From assembly GCA_964578745.1 (NCBI GenBank), contig CAZODZ010000023.1, forward strand, positions 1 through 21,074: 21,074 bases of DNA, given 5' to 3'. The notes under the pieces were generated by a model. It did not search any database. It was not told the origin of the DNA and saw only the letters and a program-made list of their open reading frames with translations. The stretch comes from SKVJ01 sp964578745 (lineage in GTDB: Bacteria > Chloroflexota > Dehalococcoidia > GIF9 > AB-539-J10). The position numbers were made by a program, and so were the translations under genes. How positions within the stretch are numbered: the first letter of the stretch is position 1; each line of letters starts with the position of its first letter. Positions 6,931 through 14,874 of this stretch are shown here, in pieces.

Positions 6931-7581
6931 ATGTGGCTTTTTGCCCGGGCGGCCGTTATCATGGCGTGTGATAGCTTCAGGACTCAGGAACCTCCGCCTC
7001 TGCTTATTGTGATTTCAGGGTCGTCGGGCGCGGGTAAGGACGCGGTCATCGAGCGCATGAAAGAACTGCGTCTACCCTTCAGTTTCGTTGTTACCACCAC
7101 CACGCGTGCACGTCGGTGCAACGAAGTTGACGCTGTCCACTACAACTTCGTGACAGTTGAGGAATTCTGGGCGATGGTGCAACGTGGCGAGATGCTTGAG
7201 TGGGCCAAGGTCTATGACAACTATTACGGAGTGCCACTGCACGGTGTACGGGCTGCGCTTGCAAGTGGGCGCGATGTGGTGGTCAAGGTCGATGTCCAGG
7301 GAGCCTCAACTATAAGGCGCAAGGTCTCCGGGGCCACCCTCATATTCATTCGCCCCCCATCGATGAAAGAGCTCGAGCGCCGCTTGCGCAGCCGTCACAG
7401 CGAGACTCCTGATGCGCTTGCCGTCCGCCTAGGGAAAGCCGCTGACGAGTATCAGGAGCTGCCGCTGTTTGACTACGTGCTTACCAGCTACCCGCACCGC
7501 ATTGACGAGGTGGTACAGCAGATCCAGGCGATTGTCACCGCGGAGAAATGCCGCGTGCACCCACGCAGGGTGGAACTGTGA
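6931..7581 (+). CDS. gmk: Guanylate kinase
   Basis: Phosphorylates GMP to GDP with ATP, a cytosolic step of purine nucleotide supply. The 216-residue product carries the P-loop GSSGAGKD (residues 30-37), the GMP-binding TTTTRARRCNEVDAVHYNFV block (the usual RPGE reads RCNE here), EWAKVYDNYYGVP, VDVQGA and a lid region around RRLRSRHSETPDALAVRL. I choose ATG 6931; ATG 6961 would also keep the P-loop, but neither has a Shine-Dalgarno sequence and the extended -10 element immediately upstream fits a near-leaderless start at 6931. It follows the symporter gene after 17 nt. In many bacteria rpoZ follows gmk; no rpoZ is visible here. Confidence 0.95.
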   Translation: MWLFARAAVIMACDSFRTQEPPPLLIVISGSSGAGKDAVIERMKELRLPFSFVVTTTTRARRCNEVDAVHYNFVTVEEFWAMVQRGEMLEWAKVYDNYYGVPLHGVRAALASGRDVVVKVDVQGASTIRRKVSGATLIFIRPPSMKELERRLRSRHSETPDALAVRLGKAADEYQELPLFDYVLTSYPHRIDEVVQQIQAIVTAEKCRVHPRRVEL

Positions 7582-7619
7582 GGAGATGTTGGGGTGTGTA
7601 CTACAGGAGTTGCTGTTGT

Positions 7620-7688
7620 CTACTTGAGGGAGTCGATGAAATCGTCACGCCCATTCCTGCCATGGTGGACACCTGCGTTCTTCCCCAT
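7620..7688 (-). CDS. Candidate 22-residue small ORF with very strong ribosome binding site
   Basis: In the 197-nt gap between gmk and ybeY, the minus strand carries GGGAGGTGAT (7691-7700), an almost full-length complement of the 16S rRNA 3' end, placed 2 nt (7 nt from the GGAGG core) before an ATG at 7688. The ORF runs 22 codons to a TAG at 7620-7622. The peptide starts MGKNAGVHHGRNGRDD and ends DFIDSLK; it is hydrophilic with no membrane segment or recognisable domain. It lies downstream of ybeY on the same strand. Two shorter ORFs precede it on that strand, one of 11 codons ending within this Shine-Dalgarno sequence. It could be a real small protein, a leader peptide, a decayed gene, or chance. 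The rest of the gap shows no other feature. Confidence 0.35.
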   Translation of the reverse strand: MGKNAGVHHGRNGRDDFIDSLK

Positions 7689-7778
7689 GAATCACCTCCC
7701 TGCCACGAGCATCATCAGGCGCTTCATCCGGCCGGGCTACCGAGGCATCCTTTCCATTCGCGCAGCCTGTCCCCCAAG

Positions 7779-8252
7779 CTACTCGTAGTAACGTGTCCGA
7801 AATGTCTCAAGCAGTTCGCGCTCTCGCGATCGCATCCGGGCTGCCTCCTCTGGGACCTCGTGGTCATATCCCAGAAGGTGTAGGAGGCCGTGTATGACCA
7901 GCAGTGTGAGCTCCCTCCTGACGGAGTGGCCTTCCTGTCCTGCCTGCTCGACTGCCTGAGTGTATGAGATGACTATATCTCCGAGGTGACGTATGCCATC
8001 ATCCGGCAGAATGAATTGCTCGGCTCCCTGTGGCGTGGTATAAAAAGCGATCACATCTGTCGGTGAGTCGACGTCGCGGTACATGCGGTTGAGTCGATGC
8101 ACCGTCTCTTGACTGGCAAGCACGATGCTTACCTCATAGGGTGGAACAACGTCCTCTGCCTCCAGTGTCTCTCTGGCCAGGTCTTCGAACCACGAAGCTT
8201 CAGGCTCGGTGCCCTCTTCAGTCTCGATGCGGACGTAGACTTCACGTGTCAT
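7779..8252 (-). CDS. ybeY: Endoribonuclease YbeY (rRNA maturation factor)
   Basis: Zinc-dependent single-strand endoribonuclease involved in 16S rRNA 3'-end maturation and ribosome quality control, acting in the cytosol. The 157-residue length is normal. The diagnostic metal motif H-x3-H-x5-H is present as HGLLHLLGYDH near the C-terminus, with the upstream VSIVLASQETVHRLNRMYRDVDSPTDVIAF block containing the conserved N-x-x-Y-R and TDVLSF-like motif, and LGDIVIS. ATG 8252 is the natural start, without a clear Shine-Dalgarno sequence. It diverges from mutS with 75 nt between start codons. In many genomes ybeY sits beside era, dgkA or a PhoH gene; here it does not. Confidence 0.96.
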   Translation of the reverse strand: MTREVYVRIETEEGTEPEASWFEDLARETLEAEDVVPPYEVSIVLASQETVHRLNRMYRDVDSPTDVIAFYTTPQGAEQFILPDDGIRHLGDIVISYTQAVEQAGQEGHSVRRELTLLVIHGLLHLLGYDHEVPEEAARMRSRERELLETFRTRYYE

Positions 8253-8270
8253 TGAGGATATCCAGATTGC

Positions 8271-8300
8271 ATCATATCAAGCGGTCCCCGTTCGTTACAA
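8271..8300 (-). promoter_or_regulatory. ybeY promoter with extended -10
   Basis: On the minus strand TTGTAA (8295-8300) and TATGAT (8271-8276) are 18 nt apart, and the -10 is preceded by TGA, giving the extended form TGATATGAT. Predicted +1 leaves a leader of about 12 nt. The -35 box lies in the loop of the palindrome at 8280-8310. Confidence 0.6.
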
Positions 8301-8310
8301 CGGGACCGCT
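8280..8310. repeat. 12-bp-arm inverted repeat between divergent ybeY and mutS promoters
   Basis: AGCGGTCCCCGTT (8280-8292) is complementary to AACGGGACCGCT (8299-8310) over 12 bp, with one extra C bulged in the left arm and a 6-nt centre (8293-8298). No T-run follows on either strand, so it does not look like an intrinsic terminator. It covers the -35 regions of both divergent promoters, as an operator would; a hairpin with a non-regulatory role cannot be excluded. Confidence 0.75.
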
Positions 8311-8320
8311 GCGATACAAT
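8291..8320 (+). promoter_or_regulatory. mutS promoter, predicted leaderless
   Basis: TACAAT (8315-8320) is a good -10 box; the -35 region (TTCGTT at 8291-8296, 18 nt spacer) is weak and lies in the palindrome. Predicted +1 is at about 8327, one base before the mutS ATG at 8328, so the transcript would be leaderless. Confidence 0.5.
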
Positions 8321-8327
8321 AGCGCCG

Positions 8328-10883
8328 ATGGCTGTCACCCCGCTGCGCAGACAGTATCTCCGTGTCAAACAGAGGCACCCTGAAGCGGTTGTTCTCTTTC
8401 GCTTGGGTGATTTCTATGAGACTTTCGACGACGACGCCAGGATCGCGTCGCGTGAGTTGGGCATAGTCCTGACTTCGCGGGAGATGGGTAAGGGCAACAA
8501 GGTGCCGATGGCGGGTATTCCGTTCCATGCTCTCGACAATTACATCGGTCGACTGATTGGCAGAGGATACAAGGTCGCTATCTGTGAGCAACTGTCGCCG
8601 CCGGGGAATGGTCTCGTTGAAAGGGATGTAGTCCGCGTGGTTACCCCTGGGACGATAGTGGAACCAGCCTTACTCAAGTCCAAAGTCAACAACTTTCTGG
8701 TTAGCGTGCGTGTTCGTGATGACCGGGCCGGGTTAGCGTACGCAGATATCACAACTGGTGAGTGCGCGGTGTCGGAGATGCCGATTGACCGTCTCGAGTG
8801 TGAACTGGCCAGACTGCAACCGGCTGAGGTACTTGCCCCGGACGGGACGGAATGGCAACCGCAGGGATGGCCGGTCACGGGACTCGACCCTTACTGGTTC
8901 GAGAATGATGTTGCTGAGAGGCTCCTTCTGGACCACTTTGGTGTTGCCACTCTCGATGGCTTCGGCTGCCGCGGAATGCCCCGTGCCGTTGAGGCTGCAG
9001 GTGCGTTGCTGCACTATCTCGCGGAGACGCAAAGACAGTCGCTCCGGCTGGTTACCGCGCTCTCCACGTATTCGACGGATGCCTTCATGACGCTCGACAT
9101 TCAGACAGTCCGTAACCTCGAGCTCTTCGAAGGTGGCAGGTGGGGTGAGGCCAGCGTATCGCTGCTCTCCATACTTGATGAGACGCTCACGCCGATGGGG
9201 GGAAGGCTGCTCCGCGCGTGGATTGCTGCACCCTTGCTGGACTTGCATGTACTGAAAAGTCGTCAGGCTGCCGTTGACTGGTTCTTCTCGAGCGTCATTC
9301 GTCGGCAAGAGACACGCCGTGTTCTTGGCGGCGTCGGGGACCTTGAGAGGTTGATCAACCGTGTGGTCTCGGGTCGGGCTACTCCGCGGGACCTTGTTGC
9401 CCTTCGCTCGGGGCTCGCCGCCATCCCCGCTTTGCTGGATGCGGTAGGGCACGTGCCATGTGGTGTTGGGAATGGTCTTCGTCCGGTAGCGGAGGTTGTC
9501 TCGCTTCTTGAAGGGGCCATCGCAGATGAGCCGGGTTCTCTGGACCAGGGAGGTGTAATACGGCCGGGGTTCTCACAGGAACTGGATGAACTGCGTGTGG
9601 TGGCGAGAGATGCCCGTATGTACCTGGCCGATTTGGAAAAGGCTGAGAGGGAACGGACGGGCATCAAGTCTCTGAAGGTGGGGTACAACCGGGTGTTCGG
9701 CTACTACATAGAGGTGTCGCGTTCGAATCTTGCTTCTGTTCCCGATGACTACGTCCGCAAACAGACGCTTGCCGAGGCCGAACGCTTCTTCACACCCCGG
9801 CTGAAAGAGTATGAGTCTCGCATACTTGCTGCAAGCGAGCGGATAGCGGCGCTGGAGGAGAGTCTCTTCGTGCAGGTGTGCGAACAGGTGGCTGGCTATT
9901 CTGAGCCCATACTGTCCGCCTCACGAGCAATAGCTGCCATTGACGTCTGCTGTACTTTGGCCGGAGTTGCCGCAACGAGGAACTATGTGCGGCCTGTGCT
10001 GAACGAAAGTGACACCATTGACATTCGAGGCGGACGGCATCCGATCGTGGAAGCGAGGCTTGAGCCCGGTGCATTTGTGCCAAACGACACTTTGCTGTCG
10101 AACCATGATTGTCAGATAGTCATTCTTACGGGCCCCAACATGGCTGGCAAGTCCACCTATCTCAGGCAGGTGGCCCTGATCGTTCTCATGGCGCAGATTG
10201 GCAGTTTCGTGCCCGCCGAGTCTGCTAGCATCGGGCTCGTCGATCGTGTCTTCACGAGAGTGGGTGCGCAGGAGGACCTTGCATCCGGCCAGTCCACGTT
10301 CATGGTGGAGATGATAGAGACGGCGAATATCCTTCACCACGCGACTGAGCGGTCACTTATCGTGCTCGATGAAATTGGCAGAGGCACGAGCACGTACGAT
10401 GGAATATCAATTGCGTGGGCGGTGGCGGAGCACATCCATAATGCGCCATCGATTGGGGCGAAGACCGTCTTCGCAACCCACTACTATGAACTGGTGGAAT
10501 TGGCGGAGCACCTGCCACGTGTGCGGAACTACAATGTGTTGGTTGTTGAAGAGGGAGGGAAGGTCAGGTTACTGCACCGCATCGCCCCTGGTGCGGGAGA
10601 CCGGAGCTACGGGATTCACGTCGCGGCACTGGCAGGGCTGCCACGAGCCGTGGTCGCGAGGGCGGGAAGTGTACTCGAGGCCTTGGAATCCTCGCGCCGC
10701 GACGGCCGGAGGGGCCAGCGGCCCCGCGCCAGGGATGCTGCACAACTGTCCCTGTTCAGCACTGACTCAGGACTCGCTCGCGAGATAGCTGAACTTGACA
10801 TTGATTCCATGACGCCGCTTGAGGCTATCTCGGTGCTCTACAGGTTGAGGAGCCGGGCTCGTGATATGGGTGGGACGGATTGA
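8328..10883 (+). CDS. mutS: DNA mismatch repair protein MutS
   Basis: Recognises base mismatches and small loops and, as an ATP-controlled sliding clamp, starts mismatch repair. The 851-residue protein is full length for MutS1. The N-terminal mismatch-binding domain has the Phe-x-Glu motif in FRLGDFYETF (about residues 25-34). The ATPase has Walker A GPNMAGKST (602-610), the loop DLASGQSTFMVEM, Walker B LIVLDEIGRGTSTYDG and the ATHYYEL switch. At 806-810 the sequence QLSLF is an exact match to the bacterial beta-clamp-binding pentapeptide, followed by the C-terminal tetramerisation-type helices (SMTPLEAISVLYRL). No mutL is in the window. The ATG at 8328 sits directly behind a -10 box and has no Shine-Dalgarno sequence, in line with a leaderless mRNA. 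It is divergent from ybeY. Confidence 0.98.
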   Translation: MAVTPLRRQYLRVKQRHPEAVVLFRLGDFYETFDDDARIASRELGIVLTSREMGKGNKVPMAGIPFHALDNYIGRLIGRGYKVAICEQLSPPGNGLVERDVVRVVTPGTIVEPALLKSKVNNFLVSVRVRDDRAGLAYADITTGECAVSEMPIDRLECELARLQPAEVLAPDGTEWQPQGWPVTGLDPYWFENDVAERLLLDHFGVATLDGFGCRGMPRAVEAAGALLHYLAETQRQSLRLVTALSTYSTDAFMTLDIQTVRNLELFEGGRWGEASVSLLSILDETLTPMGGRLLRAWIAAPLLDLHVLKSRQAAVDWFFSSVIRRQETRRVLGGVGDLERLINRVVSGRATPRDLVALRSGLAAIPALLDAVGHVPCGVGNGLRPVAEVVSLLEGAIADEPGSLDQGGVIRPGFSQELDELRVVARDARMYLADLEKAERERTGIKSLKVGYNRVFGYYIEVSRSNLASVPDDYVRKQTLAEAERFFTPRLKEYESRILAASERIAALEESLFVQVCEQVAGYSEPILSASRAIAAIDVCCTLAGVAATRNYVRPVLNESDTIDIRGGRHPIVEARLEPGAFVPNDTLLSNHDCQIVILTGPNMAGKSTYLRQVALIVLMAQIGSFVPAESASIGLVDRVFTRVGAQEDLASGQSTFMVEMIETANILHHATERSLIVLDEIGRGTSTYDGISIAWAVAEHIHNAPSIGAKTVFATHYYELVELAEHLPRVRNYNVLVVEEGGKVRLLHRIAPGAGDRSYGIHVAALAGLPRAVVARAGSVLEALESSRRDGRRGQRPRARDAAQLSLFSTDSGLAREIAELDIDSMTPLEAISVLYRLRSRARDMGGTD

Positions 10884-11084
10884 TTCCGGTCTTTGTCGTG
10901 TTGTGTCCAATGAAACTGTTACCCAACGGCGGTCACTTGCCTCATAAGTGAATGCGGTTACTACCAGAGACTGTATCGCTCCCGTATTCCATCACGCTCG
11001 CTTCACTCATGCTCCTTCCGGTAACATATGTTCTGACGCAACGATACCATTTCGGTGACAACATTTCTGAGGCGAGCCGTTTGT
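10884..11084. other. Intergenic region between mutS and the rpoB promoter, no gene seen
   Basis: About 200 nt without a credible gene. A plus-strand 77-codon frame starting at 10952 crosses into the rpoB promoter and leader, lacks a ribosome binding site and resembles nothing known, so I do not call it. There is a weak 5-bp hairpin (CACTT...AAGTG near 10936-10952) without a T-run. No tRNA-like structure, terminator or repeat stands out. Confidence 0.6.
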
Positions 11085-11113
11085 TTGACAGTGGCCTTCC
11101 CTGGTGCTACACT
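11085..11113 (+). promoter_or_regulatory. Sigma-70 promoter of rpoB-rpoC
   Basis: TTGACA (11085-11090) and TACACT (11108-11113) are exactly 17 nt apart, with a perfect -35 and four of six matches at -10. Predicted +1 is about 11120, giving a leader of roughly 108 nt before the rpoB ATG, much longer than the leaders of the other promoters in the window. The leader is pyrimidine-rich in its middle (around 11140-11185), and I saw no obvious attenuator hairpin. Confidence 0.75.
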
Positions 11114-11227
11114 GGCTGGTTGCGGCATGACAATGCTTCGATTTGCCTCATCCCTTTCGTGATCCCCCTATCTTTGTGCTTTTGAGAGTGACTGTTTCGT
11201 AAGACTACTGTGTTGCAGGAGTGTGCT

Positions 11228-13555
11228 ATGTCTGTATCTGCTACTCCCTCCTATCCTGTCGTCCGTTCCTTTGCAAAACACCCGGAGGTTGTCCGTGTCC
11301 CTAATCTCGTCTTGGTGCAGTTGGACTCCTTCAAGTGGTTTCAAGAGGAAGGGCTGCGCAGGTTGTTCGAGGAGATCTCGCCGATCAGGGACTACACGAG
11401 GAATCGCCTTGAACTCCATTTTGTAGATTACGAGTTCGATGAGCCCAAACACTCGGTCCAGGAGTGCCTTGAGCGGGGTATGACGTACTCCGCATCCCTG
11501 CGAGTCCAGGTGCGGCTGCTCGTAAAGGAGACCGGTGAGATCAAGGAAGAGCGCCTCTTCTTTGGCGATTTTCCGCTCATGACGGAAGCGGGGACGTTTG
11601 TCATTTCCGGTGCTGAGCGGGTCGTCGTCAGTCAGCTCACCCGGTTCCCGGGAGTGTATTTCACGCTCGCCCGCGACCCCATCAGTGGTCGGCAACTCGG
11701 GTTTGCAAAGCTCGTGGCCGAGCGTGGCGCGTGGCTTGATTTCGATACCTCAAGCAGGGATGTAATCTCCGTCCGTGTGAGTGGTAAGCGCAAGCTCACA
11801 GCGACCACTCTGCTTCGTGCCGTCGGTTATGGCAGTGACGAGGAGATACGAGAGCTTTACAGGGATGTCGAAATAAGTCCTGACCATGATTACATTACAG
11901 CGACGATTGAGCGTGATTCACATATCCGGAGTCAGGCCGATGCACTCGTCGACATATATCGCAAGCTGTCCTCGGGGGAGCCTCCCAGTCTCAACAGCGC
12001 CAAGACGCTGCTGAACAACTTCCTTTTCAACCCACGCCGGTACAGCCTTGGTGAGGTTGGGCGGTACAAGTTGAACAAGAAGCTTGGAGTGGAGGTGCCG
12101 AATGATTATCTCGGGCTCACGCCCGAAGACCTCGTTGAGATCATTCGGCACGTCATGTTGCTGAATAACGGTGATGAGACGCCGGATGATATTGACCACC
12201 TGGGTAATAGACGGGCACAGGGAGTCGGGTTCCTTCTGCAGAACCAGTTCCGGGTCGGACTGCTTCGGCTTGAGCGCGCGGTCAAGGAGCGCATGAGCAT
12301 TCTGGGCTCGGATGCTGCTACTCCCTCGGCGCTCATCAACATTCGCCCTGTTACTGCCGCGATCAAGGAGTTCTTCGGCAGGTCCCAGCTCTCGCAATTC
12401 ATGGACCAGACGAATCCACTGGCGGAACTTACGCACAAGCGGCGGCTTTCGGCGATGGGCCCTGGTGGCCTTTCCAGGGAACGCGCGGGATTCGAAGTGC
12501 GTGACGTTCACCATTCACACTATGGCCGCATCTGTCCTATTGAGACACCGGAAGGCCCCAATATTGGCCTGATCGGCTCTCTGGCCACCTATGCCTCCAT
12601 CAACAAGTTTGGTTTTGTCGAGACGCCGTATCGCAAGGTGGTTCACGAGCTGCAGAGCGACTCGAGCGAGCTCGTTGGCAGAGTGTTGAGAGAAGACCTT
12701 GTGGACGAGAAGGGCAACGTGGTGGTAAAGGCCGGAGAACGCATCACAGCGGATGTTGCGAGGCGTATTGCATCGTTGCCGGTGCGGACACTTGCCGTCG
12801 TACCGTACGTTTCCACTGATGTGCTCAATCTGACCGCAGACGAAGAAGAGCAGTACAGCATTGCCGAGGCAAACGTACGCCTGAATGAGCACAGCGAGTT
12901 CATTGACGAGAGGGTAGATGTCAAACGAGGTCCAAGGTACTTCCGTGAGATGCGCGACAGGGTGGACCTGATGGACGTGTCTCCAAAGCAGATATTCAGC
13001 GTATCGGCTTCGCTGATACCGTTTCTCGAGCACGACGACGCGAACCGTGCCCTGATGGGCTCAAATATGCAGCGGCAAGGTGTTCCCTTGCTGCGTCCGG
13101 AGGCGCCTGTTGTATCGACGGGTATGGAAGGGGAAGTGGCACGATATAGCGGGCAGGCGCTGTTCGCGAAGGAGAACGGCACGGTAACGTCGGTTACCGG
13201 TTCAGAAATAGTCATCGAGGACGACAATGGTGATACGCACCTGTACAAGCTGGAGCGCTTCGTTCGGACGAACCAGGGGACATGTATTGACCAGCGGCCC
13301 AGGGTGAAGAAGGGCGACAAAGTGCGCAAGGGAGATATTCTGGTGGACAGCTCGTCTCTCGATGGCGGGCAACTTGCTCTTGGCCGCAATGTTATCTGCG
13401 CGTTCATGAGCTGGCGTGGTTACAACTACGAAGATGCCATCATCGTGAGCGAGCGACTCATCAAGGATGATGTGTACACGTCGAGAAATATGAGACCCAA
13501 GAACGGAGTACAAAGCTCGGTCCGGAAGAGATCACCCGCGATATTCCCAACGTGA
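11228..13555 (+). CDS. rpoB: RNA polymerase beta subunit, N-terminal part (rpoB broken by frameshift)
   Basis: Encodes the first two-thirds of the catalytic beta subunit. ATG 11228 is preceded by CAGGAG (11216-11221) at 6 nt spacing. Conserved blocks run in order: the N-terminal FVISGAERVVVSQL, the rifampicin-pocket segment FFGRSQLSQFMDQTNPLAEL followed by THKRRLSAMGPGGLSRERAG (the residues matching E. coli Asp516, His526 and Ser531 are unchanged; Ser522 is Ala), CPIETPEGPNIGLI, NMQRQGVPLL, and GRNVICAFMSWRGYNYEDAI. Homology stops after DDVYTS (codon 13481); the last 23 codons in this frame are non-homologous and end at TGA 13553-13555. The expected continuation resumes in another frame at CAC GTC GAG (13477-13485), giving HVEKYETQERSTKLGPEE. 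About 10 nt are missing relative to the conserved protein. As an unrepaired sequence this is a pseudogene fragment; with 10 nt restored, RpoB would be about 1213 residues. Confidence 0.9.
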   Translation: MSVSATPSYPVVRSFAKHPEVVRVPNLVLVQLDSFKWFQEEGLRRLFEEISPIRDYTRNRLELHFVDYEFDEPKHSVQECLERGMTYSASLRVQVRLLVKETGEIKEERLFFGDFPLMTEAGTFVISGAERVVVSQLTRFPGVYFTLARDPISGRQLGFAKLVAERGAWLDFDTSSRDVISVRVSGKRKLTATTLLRAVGYGSDEEIRELYRDVEISPDHDYITATIERDSHIRSQADALVDIYRKLSSGEPPSLNSAKTLLNNFLFNPRRYSLGEVGRYKLNKKLGVEVPNDYLGLTPEDLVEIIRHVMLLNNGDETPDDIDHLGNRRAQGVGFLLQNQFRVGLLRLERAVKERMSILGSDAATPSALINIRPVTAAIKEFFGRSQLSQFMDQTNPLAELTHKRRLSAMGPGGLSRERAGFEVRDVHHSHYGRICPIETPEGPNIGLIGSLATYASINKFGFVETPYRKVVHELQSDSSELVGRVLREDLVDEKGNVVVKAGERITADVARRIASLPVRTLAVVPYVSTDVLNLTADEEEQYSIAEANVRLNEHSEFIDERVDVKRGPRYFREMRDRVDLMDVSPKQIFSVSASLIPFLEHDDANRALMGSNMQRQGVPLLRPEAPVVSTGMEGEVARYSGQALFAKENGTVTSVTGSEIVIEDDNGDTHLYKLERFVRTNQGTCIDQRPRVKKGDKVRKGDILVDSSSLDGGQLALGRNVICAFMSWRGYNYEDAIIVSERLIKDDVYTSRNMRPKNGVQSSVRKRSPAIFPT

Positions 13556-14859
13556 GCGAGGATAGCCTTGGCAACCTTGATGATAAGGGCATCGTCCGGG
13601 TTGGCGCCGAGGTCAAGGCGGGGGATATCCTCGTGGGCAAGATCACCCCGAAGGGTGAGACGGAACCGTCGACGGAGGAGAAGCTGTTGCGCGCCATCTT
13701 CGGCGAGAAGGTGCGCGATGTGAAGGACAGCTCACTGCGGATGCCTCCGGGCGCAAGGGGGCGTGTTCTCTCCACGCGCGTGTTCTCACGAGAGAATCAC
13801 GATGAGTTGCCAGCGGGCGTAAATAGACTGGTACGGGTGTGGGTTGTCCAGCGCCGCAAACTCTCGATCGGCGACAAGATGTCGGGCCGACATGGTAATA
13901 AAGGTGTTGTCTCGATCGTTCTACCGGAAGAGGACATGCCGTTCCTACCGGATGGTACGCCGGTTGATATCGTTCTCAACCCGCTTGGTGTTCCGTCGCG
14001 GATGAACATTGGCCAGGTGCTGGAAGCTCATCTTGGATGGGCGGGACGCATCTTCGGGTTCCGTGCAATCAACCCCATATTCGGTGGTGCGAACACGGAG
14101 GAGATCGAGGATGAATTGTGTCGCGTCTGGATTGCGTGGCGTGCCCAGGCCGTGAACATTGTGCCGGGTGTTGCTATGGCGGCCGATCTGGAGAAGATGG
14201 GCACTTGGCTTGAGAAGCAAGGCTTTACCATATCCGAGGTTATGGATACTTCAAACGTGGGCAGGGCGAAGCGTGTTGCGTTGTGTCTCTGGCTCGAAGA
14301 CCATGGTGTGGAAGCGCGCTCGCTCTCGGATGGAGAACTGGACAGGGTTGCCAAGAAACTCTATGAGGAGCGGCGGGTCTATCCGCCCACCTTCGGTAAG
14401 ATGACCATACGTGATGGTAAGACTGGAGAACCCTTCGACCAGCCTGTGACCATCGGTAACGTGTATATGATGAAGCTTATTCACCTGGTGGAGGATAAGG
14501 TCCACGCGCGTTCGACCGGCCCGTACTCGCTCATTACACAGCAGCCGCTCGGCGGCAAGGCACAGTTCGGCGGACAGCGGTTTGGCGAGATGGAAGTATG
14601 GGCGCTCGAAGGCTACGGCGCAGCGCACATACTTCAGGAGATGCTCACGGTGAAGTCGGATGACATTGTCGGGAGGGCACGGGCGTACGAGTCAATCATC
14701 AAGAACGAGGACGTACAGAGCCCGAGCATTCCTGAGGCCTGCAAGGTCCTGTTCATGGAACTGCGGGCTATGTGCTTCGCAGTCGAACTTCTCAACGAGG
14801 AAGAAGAGAAGATCAGCATCATCGGCGAGGCCAAGCCTCGCCTCAGGGCGAAACTGTAG
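13552..14859 (+). CDS. rpoB: RNA polymerase beta subunit, C-terminal part (downstream of rpoB frameshift)
   Basis: Continuation of RpoB in a different frame from the upstream part. Homologous codons begin at 13477 (HVEKYETQ...), but the first possible start in this frame is GTG 13552, which is simply the valine codon of the conserved IPNV segment and happens to overlap the upstream stop as GTGA. The 435-residue frame contains GDILVGKITPKGE, EKLLRAIFGEK, the active-site-proximal LSIGDKMSGRHGNKGVVS, GVPSRMNIGQVLE, and the conserved end of RpoB (GGKAQFGGQRFGEMEVWAL, SDDIVGRARAYESII). No good Shine-Dalgarno sequence precedes the GTG, so independent translation is doubtful. It ends 15 nt before rpoC. 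Confidence 0.9.
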   Translation: MSEDSLGNLDDKGIVRVGAEVKAGDILVGKITPKGETEPSTEEKLLRAIFGEKVRDVKDSSLRMPPGARGRVLSTRVFSRENHDELPAGVNRLVRVWVVQRRKLSIGDKMSGRHGNKGVVSIVLPEEDMPFLPDGTPVDIVLNPLGVPSRMNIGQVLEAHLGWAGRIFGFRAINPIFGGANTEEIEDELCRVWIAWRAQAVNIVPGVAMAADLEKMGTWLEKQGFTISEVMDTSNVGRAKRVALCLWLEDHGVEARSLSDGELDRVAKKLYEERRVYPPTFGKMTIRDGKTGEPFDQPVTIGNVYMMKLIHLVEDKVHARSTGPYSLITQQPLGGKAQFGGQRFGEMEVWALEGYGAAHILQEMLTVKSDDIVGRARAYESIIKNEDVQSPSIPEACKVLFMELRAMCFAVELLNEEEEKISIIGEAKPRLRAKL

Positions 14860-14874
14860 AGAGGTCTTGAACAC

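Noticed and set aside
7691..7700. Plus-strand resemblance to the 3' end of 16S rRNA (ATCACCTCC)
   Set aside because: Only this short core matches and the flanking 16S helix sequences are absent; it is the complement of a strong Shine-Dalgarno sequence on the minus strand.
7594..7788. 64-codon plus-strand frame after gmk (possible rpoZ position)
   Set aside because: The product has no resemblance to the omega subunit and no good ribosome binding site.
8280..8310. Palindrome read as an intrinsic terminator for transcription coming from gmk
   Set aside because: No T-run follows on either strand, ybeY lies in between in the opposite direction, and the position over two -35 regions fits an operator better.
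10952..11185. 77-codon plus-strand frame upstream of rpoB with hydrophobic stretches
   Set aside because: It runs through the near-consensus rpoB promoter and its leader, lacks a ribosome binding site and resembles no family.
13475..13555. Programmed ribosomal frameshift or a natural two-gene rpoB coupled by GTGA
   Set aside because: There is no slippery heptamer at the junction, and a -1 shift would still delete about three strictly conserved residues. The GTG is the ordinary valine codon of IPNV, and starting there would leave out the conserved HVEKYETQ...ITRDIPN stretch from both products.
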